NCBI GenBank assembly: GCA_039177555.1
Contig: JBCDFV010000015.1
Coordinates: 24,664-88,663, forward strand
Source: JANQGH01 sp039177555
GTDB taxonomy: Bacteria; Pseudomonadota; Alphaproteobacteria; DSM-16000; Inquilinaceae
Length of the DNA: 64,000 nucleotides
Direction: 5' to 3'
The notes below the pieces were generated by a model. The model was given only the letters and a program-made list of their open reading frames with translations, was not told the origin of the DNA and searched no databases. Below, in pieces: positions 29,491 to 36,627 of the stretch. A program made the translations under genes and the position numbers. The stretch's first letter is position 1. Every line of letters starts with the position of its first letter.

Positions 29491-29519
29491 AGAGAACGCA
29501 TGTTTCGCCAGAGAGAACG
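29491..29519. promoter_or_regulatory. Direct repeats in the acnD-iclR divergent promoter
   Basis: AGAGAACG occurs at 29491-29498 and 29512-29519, 21 bp apart (two helical turns, same DNA face), in the 72-base gap between divergent acnD and the IclR gene. Possible binding site of the IclR regulator; direct rather than inverted repeats make this tentative. Confidence 0.35.
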
Positions 29520-29522
29520 GCC

Positions 29523-30203
29523 ATGGGTGCGCTGAGAACAGAATCCGTTGAACGGGCGATGTCGATCCTGAACGCCTTCACCAGCCAGAAGCCGCGATTG
29601 ACCTTGGCCGAGCTGGCCAAGGAGACGGGCCTGCACAAGAGCACGATCCTGCGGCTGACCACGTCGATGGCGCTTTTCGGCTTCATCAACAGAGAGTCCG
29701 ACGGTCGATACGCGATCGGCGCCAGCATCTGGCGGCTTGGCCTGATCTTCGGCCAGGATTTCGAGAGCGGACAGGACATACGCCCGGTCTTGAAGGAACT
29801 GGTGCGCGCCACCGGCGAGACCGCGTCGTTCTATGTGAAGGCTGGCGACGAGCGCGTGTGCCTCTACCGGGAAAACTCGCCTAACCTGATGCGCTTTCAC
29901 ATGGAGGAAGGCATGCGGCTGCGGCTGCAAACCGGTGCGTCAGGTCAGGTGCTCCGGTTCTTTTCCGGCGACCCTAGCGGCGACCCGTCGGCGCTGAACG
30001 AAAACGGAAGTGCGGTTTCGGTCGGCGCCCACAACCCGAACATCGCCTCGATCGCGACGCCGGTTTTCTCCGCCCGGGGCGAGTTGAAGGGCGCGCTGGC
30101 CGTGTCCGGCCTGATCACGCGCTTTGACGAGGAGGCGCGCAACCGGGCGATCCCGCTCTTGGAAGCCGGCGCAGCCCAACTGAAGCAGGTGATTACGAGC
30201 TAA
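29523..30203 (+). CDS. IclR family regulator of the tricarboxylate cluster
   Basis: 226 residues. N-terminal winged helix-turn-helix (LTLAELAKETGLHKSTILRL, about residues 26-46), then an IclR ligand domain of GAF type. It is divergent from acnD with a 72-base gap, the usual placement for a local regulator. The C-terminal domain is somewhat shorter than typical (about 250 residues total). The effector is presumably an intermediate of the tricarboxylate pathway. The stop overlaps the convergent lolD gene by 11 bases. Confidence 0.88.
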   Translation: MGALRTESVERAMSILNAFTSQKPRLTLAELAKETGLHKSTILRLTTSMALFGFINRESDGRYAIGASIWRLGLIFGQDFESGQDIRPVLKELVRATGETASFYVKAGDERVCLYRENSPNLMRFHMEEGMRLRLQTGASGQVLRFFSGDPSGDPSALNENGSAVSVGAHNPNIASIATPVFSARGELKGALAVSGLITRFDEEARNRAIPLLEAGAAQLKQVITS

Positions 30204-30906
30204 GGACTTGTCCTGACGGCTCGCGCGGCTGTTCGTGCAGAAAGCCGTCGCGCAGTTCGACCGTGCGGTCCATCCGTTCGGCCAGCTCCAGATTATGGGT
30301 CGCGACCAGGGCGGCCGTGCCGGTGGTGTGGATCAACTCGGCCAGCATGGCGAACACGCTGTCGGCCGTCGTGTGGTCCAGATTGCCCGTCGGCTCGTCG
30401 GCGAGCAGCAGGATCGGCCGATTGGCCAGCGCCCGCGCGATCGCAACGCGCTGTTGTTCGCCGCCCGACAGCTTGGCCGGGCGATGGCCGGCGCGCTGGC
30501 TGAGGCCGACCGCCGCCAACAGTTCCGCCGCCCTGGCCCGCGCCTCGCGCTTCGACTTGCCGGCGATGATCTGCGGCAGGGCGATGTTCTCCTCGGCCGA
30601 AAACTCCGGCAACAGATGGTGAAACTGATAGACGAAGCCGATGGCGTCGCGCCGCATCCGCGTGCGTTCCTTGTCGGACAACTGGCCGGCGGCGCGCCCG
30701 CCGACGGTGATTTCGCCGCCCGTCGGCGGTTCCAACAAACCGGCGATTTGCAACAGGGTGGACTTGCCGGCGCCGCTGGGTCCGACCAGGGCCACCATCT
30801 GGCCGGCAGAAACGGTCAGATCGATGCCTTGCAGGACCTTCAACGCTCCGCCTGGCTGGTCGAAGAACCGGGTCACGCCTTGCAGGCTCAGCCGGACCTC
30901 ATTCAT
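30193..30906 (-). CDS. lolD: Lipoprotein-releasing ABC ATPase LolD
   Basis: 237 residues. ATPase of the LolCDE complex that releases lipoproteins from the inner membrane to LolA. Walker A GPSGAGKST near residue 41, signature LSGGEQQRVAIARAL, Walker B LLLADEPTGNLD, and the LolD-type FVYQFHHLLPEF. The gene overlaps the end of lolC by 8 bases. Order proS-lolC-lolD is standard for alphaproteobacteria, but instead of dnaE a convergent IclR gene follows. Confidence 0.94.
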   Translation of the reverse strand: MNEVRLSLQGVTRFFDQPGGALKVLQGIDLTVSAGQMVALVGPSGAGKSTLLQIAGLLEPPTGGEITVGGRAAGQLSDKERTRMRRDAIGFVYQFHHLLPEFSAEENIALPQIIAGKSKREARARAAELLAAVGLSQRAGHRPAKLSGGEQQRVAIARALANRPILLLADEPTGNLDHTTADSVFAMLAELIHTTGTAALVATHNLELAERMDRTVELRDGFLHEQPREPSGQVLSS

Positions 30907-32143
30907 AGCGCAGCGCCTCGACCGGGTGCAGGCGCGCGGCGCGCCAGGACGGGTAAAGGGTCGCCAGGAACGACAGGCCGATCGACATCACCACGATGCC
31001 GATGACCTGGGCGTAGTCGATTTCCGACGGCAGTTGGCTAAGGAAATAGAACTCGGCCGGGAACAGCTCCCGCCCCGTCACCTCCTGCAGCCAGGCGCGG
31101 ATCGATTCCAGATTCTCGGCGATCAGCAAGCCCAGGATGAAGCCGGAGAGCGTGCCGACCACGCCGATGAACGAGCCGGTAATCAAGAAGATGCGCATGA
31201 TCATGCCGCGCGTCGCGCCCATGGTGCGCAGGATGGCGATGGCGCGGCCCTTGTCCTTCACCAGCATCACCAGGCCGGAGATGATGTTGAAGGCGGCAAC
31301 CAGGATGATCATGGTCAGGATCGCGAACATCACGTTGCGTTCGACCTGCAGCACGTCGATGAAGCCTGAATTGGCCTGCTGCCAGTCCCAGATCCGCCCT
31401 TCGCCGCCGATCACCGCACGGATCTCTTCGCGCATCGCATCGAGGTTTTCCGCATCGTCCAGGAAAATCTCCAGCGCGGTCACCCCGTCCGGCTGCTGGT
31501 AGAAGATCTGCGCCGCCTCCAGCGGCATGTAGATGTAGAGGTTGTCGTATTCGAAGATGCCGGCGTTGAAGATCCCGGCGATGGTGAACGCGCGCTGCCT
31601 AAGCTGGGTGCCAAAAGCGGTGTTCGCCGTCGCAGGCGACACCAGGGTCAGCGTGTCGCCCAAACCCAGCCCCAGCCGCGCCGCCATGCGATAGCCGATG
31701 GCGATGGTGTCGGGGCCGGCGAACGGCACCGCAGGGTCGGCCAACAGATCCTCCGAAAAGGCCGGGCGGCTCAAGAAATCCTCCGGGCGCACGCCACGGA
31801 CCGGGCCGCCGAAGGGCTGGCGGCCAAGGCTGAAGGCCTGGCCCTCGATCGTGGGATAGACGGCGGTGACGCCGTCGATTTCGAGCAGCTGTTCGGTCAG
31901 GCCGGCGTAGTTGGTCAGGCCCTCGTCGCTCCACGAATAGACCGACAGGTGGCCGCTCAGCCGCAGGATCTGGCCGACCAGTTCGCTGCGGAAGCCGTTG
32001 AAGACCGACATCACGACGATCAACGTCGCCACGCCCAGCGCAATGCCGAGCAGCGAAAAGGTCGTGATGACCGAGATGAAGCCCTCGCGCCGGCGCGCGC
32101 GCAGATACCGGAACGCCACCAACCGTTCGAAACCGCTGAACAT
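30899..32143 (-). CDS. lolC: Lipoprotein-releasing permease LolC/LolE family
   Basis: 414 residues. One N-terminal membrane helix (ITTFSLLGIALGVATLIVVMSV), a large periplasmic domain (about 60-260) and three C-terminal helices beginning ILTMIILVAAFNIISGLVMLV, the FtsX-like topology of LolC/E. The C-terminus ends HPVEALRYE, as usual. A single gene is present, so the complex is probably homodimeric with respect to this subunit (LolF-like) as in many alphaproteobacteria. Lies 101 bases downstream of proS. Confidence 0.93.
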   Translation of the reverse strand: MFSGFERLVAFRYLRARRREGFISVITTFSLLGIALGVATLIVVMSVFNGFRSELVGQILRLSGHLSVYSWSDEGLTNYAGLTEQLLEIDGVTAVYPTIEGQAFSLGRQPFGGPVRGVRPEDFLSRPAFSEDLLADPAVPFAGPDTIAIGYRMAARLGLGLGDTLTLVSPATANTAFGTQLRQRAFTIAGIFNAGIFEYDNLYIYMPLEAAQIFYQQPDGVTALEIFLDDAENLDAMREEIRAVIGGEGRIWDWQQANSGFIDVLQVERNVMFAILTMIILVAAFNIISGLVMLVKDKGRAIAILRTMGATRGMIMRIFLITGSFIGVVGTLSGFILGLLIAENLESIRAWLQEVTGRELFPAEFYFLSQLPSEIDYAQVIGIVVMSIGLSFLATLYPSWRAARLHPVEALRYE

Positions 32144-32244
32144 GCCTATGTACCTGCCGGATGTCGGATCAATGCCGGCATTGATCTGCTGGCCAAATGC
32201 GGCGAGAGGGCGATGGCTGCCCGGCGCGCTGCCACCGTGCGACC

Positions 32245-33582
32245 TTAAAGCACATGGGCGCCGGTCAGCCGGCCGATCGCCGCTTCGAGGCTCAATTCGT
32301 CGCGTTCGCCCGTTGCCCGGCGCTTCAGTTCGACCATGCCGGCCTTTAGGCCGCGTGGCCCGACGATCAACTGACGCGGCAGCCCGATCAGGTCCATATC
32401 GGCGAATTTCGCCCCTGCCCGTTCGGACCGATCATCGTAAAGCGTCTCGACACCGGCAGCGTTCAATCTCTGGTAGATGTCGTCGCAGGCCCGGTCGCAA
32501 TCCTCGTCGCCGGACTTCAGATTGATCAGCCCGACCTGATAGGGCGCCACCGGTTCCGGCCAGATGATGCCGTCCTCGTCATGGCTGGCTTCGATGATCG
32601 CGCCCACGAGCCGCGACACGCCGATACCGTACGAGCCCATATGGACGTCCACCGGATGTCCGTCGGCGTCGGCCACCGCGGCCTTCATCGGCTCGGAGTA
32701 TTTGGTGCCGAAATAGAACACCTGACCGACCTCGATCCCCCGCCCCTCGTAGCGCCGATCCGCCGGCACCTCGGCGGCGAAGCGCTCAGCATCGTGCTTT
32801 TCGTCCGTCCGCGCGTAATGGCTGGTGAAGCGCGTCATCAGCGCCTCAAGCCCGGCATGGTCGTCATAGTCGATGCCGCCATCGAGCACGTCCAGCTCCA
32901 GCGCCTGGCGGTCGCAGAAGACGCCGCTCTCGCCCGTATCGGCCAGCACGATGAACTCGTGGCTGAGATCGCCGCCGATCGGTCCGGTATCGGCCTCCAT
33001 CGGGATGGCCTGCAGGCCCATGCGGGCGAAGGTTCTGAGATAGGACGCGAACATCTTGGCATAGGAGACGCGCGCCGCCTCGTAGCTGAGATCGAAGGAA
33101 TAGCTGTCCTTCATCAGGAACTCGCGGCCGCGCATGACACCAAAGCGCGGGCGGATCTCGTCGCGGAACTTCCACTGGATGTGATAGAGCAGTTGCGGCA
33201 GTTCGCGGTAGCTCTTGGTGGCACTGCGGAAGATATCGGTGATCATTTCCTCGTTGGTCGGGCCGAACAGCAGCTTGCGCTCGTGCCGGTCCTCGATGCG
33301 CAGCATCTCCTTGCCGTAATCGTCATAGCGCCCGCTCTCGATCCACAGATCGGCCGGCTGGATCGTCGGCATCAGCAGTTCCTGACAGCCGGCGCGGTCC
33401 TGTTCCTCGCGCACGATCTGCTCGATCTTGCGCAAGACGCGATAACCCAGGGGCAGCCAGGCGTAGATGCCGGCGCTGGTCTGGCGGACCATGCCGGCAC
33501 GCAGCATCAGGCGATGCGAGACGATCTGCGCCTCGGCGGGCGTTTCCTTCAAGGTGGGCAGTAAGAAGCGGGACAAGCGCAT
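32245..33582 (-). CDS. proS: Prolyl-tRNA synthetase, short alphaproteobacterial form
   Basis: 445 residues. Class II synthetase: motif 1 near the N-terminus (MVRQTSAGIYAWLPLG), motif 2 around FRDEIRPRFGVMRGREFLMKD, and motif 3 SYGIGVSRLVGA; the anticodon-binding domain is at the C-terminus. The editing insertion between motifs 2 and 3 found in E. coli ProS (572 residues) is missing, the typical alphaproteobacterial short type. Without it, correction of Ala-tRNA(Pro) needs free-standing editing proteins; the AlaX-like gene at 55553 acts on Ala-tRNA(Ala)-type substrates instead. First gene of proS-lolC-lolD. Confidence 0.95.
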   Translation of the reverse strand: MRLSRFLLPTLKETPAEAQIVSHRLMLRAGMVRQTSAGIYAWLPLGYRVLRKIEQIVREEQDRAGCQELLMPTIQPADLWIESGRYDDYGKEMLRIEDRHERKLLFGPTNEEMITDIFRSATKSYRELPQLLYHIQWKFRDEIRPRFGVMRGREFLMKDSYSFDLSYEAARVSYAKMFASYLRTFARMGLQAIPMEADTGPIGGDLSHEFIVLADTGESGVFCDRQALELDVLDGGIDYDDHAGLEALMTRFTSHYARTDEKHDAERFAAEVPADRRYEGRGIEVGQVFYFGTKYSEPMKAAVADADGHPVDVHMGSYGIGVSRLVGAIIEASHDEDGIIWPEPVAPYQVGLINLKSGDEDCDRACDDIYQRLNAAGVETLYDDRSERAGAKFADMDLIGLPRQLIVGPRGLKAGMVELKRRATGERDELSLEAAIGRLTGAHVL

Positions 33583-33814
33583 GGAACCAAGGCCGGCTAG
33601 TGACTAACGGGAGGGCGATAAGCAGCGATCGGCGAAGCCGGCGGACTGTAGGCAAAGCGTTTGAGCATGTCCAACCGAGAGACGATGAAAGCGATCCCCG
33701 ATGCGGCAAAAAGCAGCGTTGCGTCGCGCATCACGCGGTCCGGCAAACATAATGTCGAATTCTGCAAGAATCTTGGTGACTTGGCCGCGCGCATTGGCTA
33801 GCTTGGCCGCCCAA

Positions 33815-33849
33815 GAAAAAAGGACCGCACCCGGTTAGGGGCACGGCCC
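33815..33849 (-). terminator. Intrinsic terminator of the candidate small RNA
   Basis: Minus strand: GGGCCGTGCCC (33849-33839), loop CTAACC, GGGTGCGGTCC (33832-33822), an unbroken 11-bp stem with three G-U pairs, followed by TTTTTT (33821-33816). No gene lies upstream on this strand for many kilobases, so the terminator must serve a local transcript. Confidence 0.78.
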
Positions 33850-33927
33850 AAGTTTAGGGAGGAATCGCCACCAGGCGAAATCAGGGCGAACCCTGATCGT
33901 TGATCAAATTGGTGGATGCGACTGGCT

Positions 33928-33962
33928 AAGGCAAGGTCTGAATGGCGTTGCCTTATTTTTTT
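33928..33962 (+). terminator. Terminator-like hairpin on the plus strand
   Basis: AAGGCAA (33928-33934) and TTGCCTT (33948-33954) form a 7-bp stem with a 13-base loop, followed by ATTTTTTT (33955-33962). On the plus strand this would end a short transcript or attenuate a leader toward the MscS-type gene. On the minus strand the same stem is the first hairpin of the candidate small RNA. Confidence 0.5.
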
Positions 33963-34069
33963 GTCTGAAAAATCAGCGATTTGAACGAAATTTGATCAAA
34001 CGCCGTTTTGTCGTGCAATCGGTTGCCTATGATCTAGTCACAGCGACGCCCGCAATTGTGGCTCAACGA

Positions 34070-34125
34070 GCGCGAGGTGACGGGCGCAAGGTGACGGACA
34101 CAACGTCACGGGCGCAACGTGACGG
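34070..34125. repeat. Four tandem 14-bp repeats upstream of the MscS-type gene
   Basis: Four units in perfect phase at 34070, 34084, 34098 and 34112 with consensus GCGCAAGGTGACGG; unit 3 is the most diverged. The array ends 110 bases before the MscS-type start, in its probable promoter or leader region. Confidence 0.7.
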
Positions 34126-34234
34126 GCGCCGGGGCGGCCGAGATCCGAACGCGTCTGCAGGTCCTAATTGTGAAGCCTCGCGCAATTATTGTAGTCTGCT
34201 GATCCCCACATTCGTGACGGCGAACTACGCTCCC

Positions 34235-36505
34235 ATGCTGCGGTTCTTTTTCGGCCTTTCCCTGGCCATCTGGCTATCCTTATCAGTTGGCATCGCCGAC
34301 GCCCAGTTGCCGCTGACGTCCGGCACGGCGGAGAGCGAGGCCGCAACACCTGCCCTGCCGGATGAACTGACGCCCGCGACCATCCGCGAAATGGTGTCGC
34401 GCCTGTCCGACGAGGATGTGCGCACGCTTCTGATCGAGCGGCTGGATGCGGTTGCGGAGAGCACCGATGCGGCGGCGCAGGGTCAGAGCTTTGGCCAGTT
34501 TCTGGAATCCTCGGCTTACGGCGTCGCGGACTCCATCGCGGTGTCGACCGTACGCATCCCGGCCATGTTCGGCGGCGTTGTCGAGGGGTTCACCAACTTC
34601 GGCATTGCCCAAGGCTGGGGCGGGGTCGCGCGGACGATCGGCCTGTTGCTGGCCGTTATCGCCTGCGGCGCGGTCGGCGCTGTGGCCGTCAGCGCGTTTG
34701 CCAGAAAGTGGCGGGCGAACATCCGGGAGACCACGGCGCCGGTCTCGCTCCGGCAAACGCTGAAGGCTCTGTCACAGCGTCTGGCGCTGGACATTGGCGG
34801 GCTGCTGGCGTTCTTCATCGTCACCCGGCTAATCATCGCCTACGTCATCCCGGCGGACGACGCGGCCCTCATCCGGCTTACGACCTTCTGCTTTGTGCTG
34901 CTGCCCTGGTTCTCATTGACCCTGACGCGGTTCCTGCTGGCGCCCCATCGGCCGGAATTGCGCCTCGTCTACACCGACGACTGGACGGCCAGATTCTCGC
35001 ATTGGAACATGTTCGGCCTCGCCTTGCTGCTCGGCTTTTCGATCTGGATCATCACCTTCCTGCATTGGAACGGCGTTCCGCGCGGTGACTTGCGGCTTGG
35101 CTTTTGGCTGAACCTGACGATTTTCGTCTGGCTGGTCTACGCGGTTTACCGCACGCGGCACGGGCTGGTCAGCATGCTGGCCGGCGGGGACCGCGAAGTG
35201 ACCCGCGCCGAGGTTTGGGTCGCGCGCGCCTATCCCTGGTTCGCCATGTTCATGATCGTATTCACCTGGCTGATCGTCGAGGTGCTGGCCTATCAGCAGA
35301 TGTGGCACCTGCTCGACGGTCGCCAGTTCGTGACCCTTGTCATAATCCTGTTCGCCCCGGCGCTGGACACGCTCATTCGCGGGCTGGTGAAGCATTTAGC
35401 CCCGCCGATGACGGGCGAAGGCGAGATTGCGGAACGGGCCTATCATTCGACCAAGCGCAGCTACATCCGCATCGGCCGGGTCATCGTGTTCGCACTAGTC
35501 GTCGTGATCATCGCCCGGCTCTGGCAACTCGACATCGGCAATCTGGCGTCCGCCAGTGTCGGTGCCCGTGCGGCCGGCCGGGTCATTCAGGTCTTGAGCG
35601 TGGTCGCGATCGGCTATCTGGTCTGGGAGATCGTTAGCCTCTGGATCAACCGGCGCCTGGCCGCCGAGCAGACGGCCGCCGGCTTTGATCTCAATGCCGA
35701 GGAACCGGGCGGCGGCGAAGGCGGCGGTACGGGTGGCTCGCGCATGTCCAGCGTGCTGCCGCTGGTCAGGTGGGGGGCCCAGGCCGCGATCATCACCATC
35801 ACCCTGTTGATCGCGCTCGGCGACATCGGCATCGACATCACGCCCTTGCTGGCCGGTGCCGGCATTGTTGGCCTGGCCATTGGCTTTGGCGCGCAAAAGC
35901 TGGTGACCGACGTCGTCTCCGGTATGTTCTTCCTGATCGACGATGCCTTTCGGGTCGGCGAATACATCGATGTCGGCGGCACCTTGGGCACGGTGGAAAA
36001 AATCTCGCTTCGATCCCTGCGCCTGCGCCACCACCGCGGGACCGTGCATACCATTCCCTATGGCGAGATCCCCAAGGTCGCGAACTTCTCGCGCGATTGG
36101 GTGATCATGAAACTGCGCTTTACCGTGCCGTTCGATACCGACCTGAACAAGGTCAAGAAGATCTTCAAGCAGATCGGCCGGGAAATGATGGAAGTGCCCG
36201 AATACGCCGAAGACTTCATCCAGCCATTCAAGTCGCAAGGCGTGCTGGAGGTCGACGATGTCGGCATCGTCGTGCGCGGCAAGTTCATGGCCAAACCCGG
36301 CAAACAGTTCGTGCTGCGCAAGGAAATCTATGGCCGGGTGCAAAAGGCCTTCGACGACAACGGCATCCAGTTCGCCCGTAAGGAGGTCCGCGTGAAGATC
36401 GACGGCGCGAATGCGGACGAGTTGAGCGACGTCGACATGCAGGCGATCGGATCGGCCGCGTCGGAAGCGGCAGAGCAGGCCCTAGAGCCAAAACCCGCCA
36501 CCTAG
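34235..36505 (+). CDS. Large MscS-family mechanosensitive channel
   Basis: 756 residues. Signal peptide (MLRFFFGLSLAIWLSLSVGIADAQ), a periplasmic segment to about residue 100, then roughly ten membrane helices. The MscS core is C-terminal: pore helix AGAGIVGLAIGFGAQKLVTDVVSG (in two parts, near residue 540-565), then the beta domain with FRVGEYIDVGGTLGTVEKI and the PYGEIPKVANFSRDW segment, and an alpha/beta vestibule. It opens under membrane tension to release solutes on osmotic downshift. It is much larger than E. coli MscS (286 residues). The ATG at 34235 is chosen for the signal peptide; the frame is open farther upstream through the repeat array but does not look coding. Confidence 0.9.
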   Translation: MLRFFFGLSLAIWLSLSVGIADAQLPLTSGTAESEAATPALPDELTPATIREMVSRLSDEDVRTLLIERLDAVAESTDAAAQGQSFGQFLESSAYGVADSIAVSTVRIPAMFGGVVEGFTNFGIAQGWGGVARTIGLLLAVIACGAVGAVAVSAFARKWRANIRETTAPVSLRQTLKALSQRLALDIGGLLAFFIVTRLIIAYVIPADDAALIRLTTFCFVLLPWFSLTLTRFLLAPHRPELRLVYTDDWTARFSHWNMFGLALLLGFSIWIITFLHWNGVPRGDLRLGFWLNLTIFVWLVYAVYRTRHGLVSMLAGGDREVTRAEVWVARAYPWFAMFMIVFTWLIVEVLAYQQMWHLLDGRQFVTLVIILFAPALDTLIRGLVKHLAPPMTGEGEIAERAYHSTKRSYIRIGRVIVFALVVVIIARLWQLDIGNLASASVGARAAGRVIQVLSVVAIGYLVWEIVSLWINRRLAAEQTAAGFDLNAEEPGGGEGGGTGGSRMSSVLPLVRWGAQAAIITITLLIALGDIGIDITPLLAGAGIVGLAIGFGAQKLVTDVVSGMFFLIDDAFRVGEYIDVGGTLGTVEKISLRSLRLRHHRGTVHTIPYGEIPKVANFSRDWVIMKLRFTVPFDTDLNKVKKIFKQIGREMMEVPEYAEDFIQPFKSQGVLEVDDVGIVVRGKFMAKPGKQFVLRKEIYGRVQKAFDDNGIQFARKEVRVKIDGANADELSDVDMQAIGSAASEAAEQALEPKPAT

Positions 36506-36584
36506 ATCCCCAGAGGCATGGTAGCCGATGTCAGGCGATCAAACGGTCGCTGATGGCGCTCTCCGATTGACTCTCAACAGATAA

Positions 36585-36610
36585 TGGACCATGGTCCACC
36601 CAACGGACCA
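36585..36610. promoter_or_regulatory. Palindromic operator upstream of the dehalogenase
   Basis: TGGACCATGGTCCA (36585-36598) is a perfect 14-bp palindrome 29 bases before the first dehalogenase ATG, followed by a third half-site GGACCA (36605-36610). TGG-N-CCA symmetry resembles IclR-family operators such as the TGGAA...TTCCA boxes of E. coli IclR. An IclR gene lies convergent on the other side of the dehalogenase. Confidence 0.55.
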
Positions 36611-36627
36611 ACCAGCGCGCGCAGGCC

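Larger units (their letters stand above)
33815..33983 (-). ncRNA. Candidate trans-acting small RNA with exposed anti-SD motif
   Basis: Read on the minus strand: a promoter-like TTGCAC / 17-base spacer / TCAAAT (34018-33990), then a hairpin (AAGGCAA arms, 33954-33928), a 7-bp stem ATCAGGG with TTCG loop and CCCTGAT, a short TCGCC/GGCGA hairpin, an unpaired TTCCTCCCTAAACTT, and an intrinsic terminator. CCTCCC in an unpaired region is typical of alphaproteobacterial sRNAs that mask ribosome-binding sites. No ORF fits. It does not resemble tmRNA, RNase P or SRP RNA as far as I can judge; 6S RNA is not fully excluded. The 5' end is estimated. Confidence 0.6.
33583..34234. other. Intergenic region with candidate small RNA and tandem repeat
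   Basis: 652 bases between divergent proS and the MscS-type gene. I see no protein gene. It holds a minus-strand small RNA candidate (33815-33983), an opposing terminator-like hairpin (33928-33962) and four 14-bp repeats (34070-34125), each listed separately. Confidence 0.6.

Noticed and set aside
34070..34125. CRISPR array
   Set aside because: Units are 14 bp and directly adjacent with no spacers; no cas genes in the window.
33992..34234. N-terminal extension of the MscS-type protein
   Set aside because: The open frame runs through the tandem repeats and small-RNA promoter region and would bury the signal peptide at residue 82.
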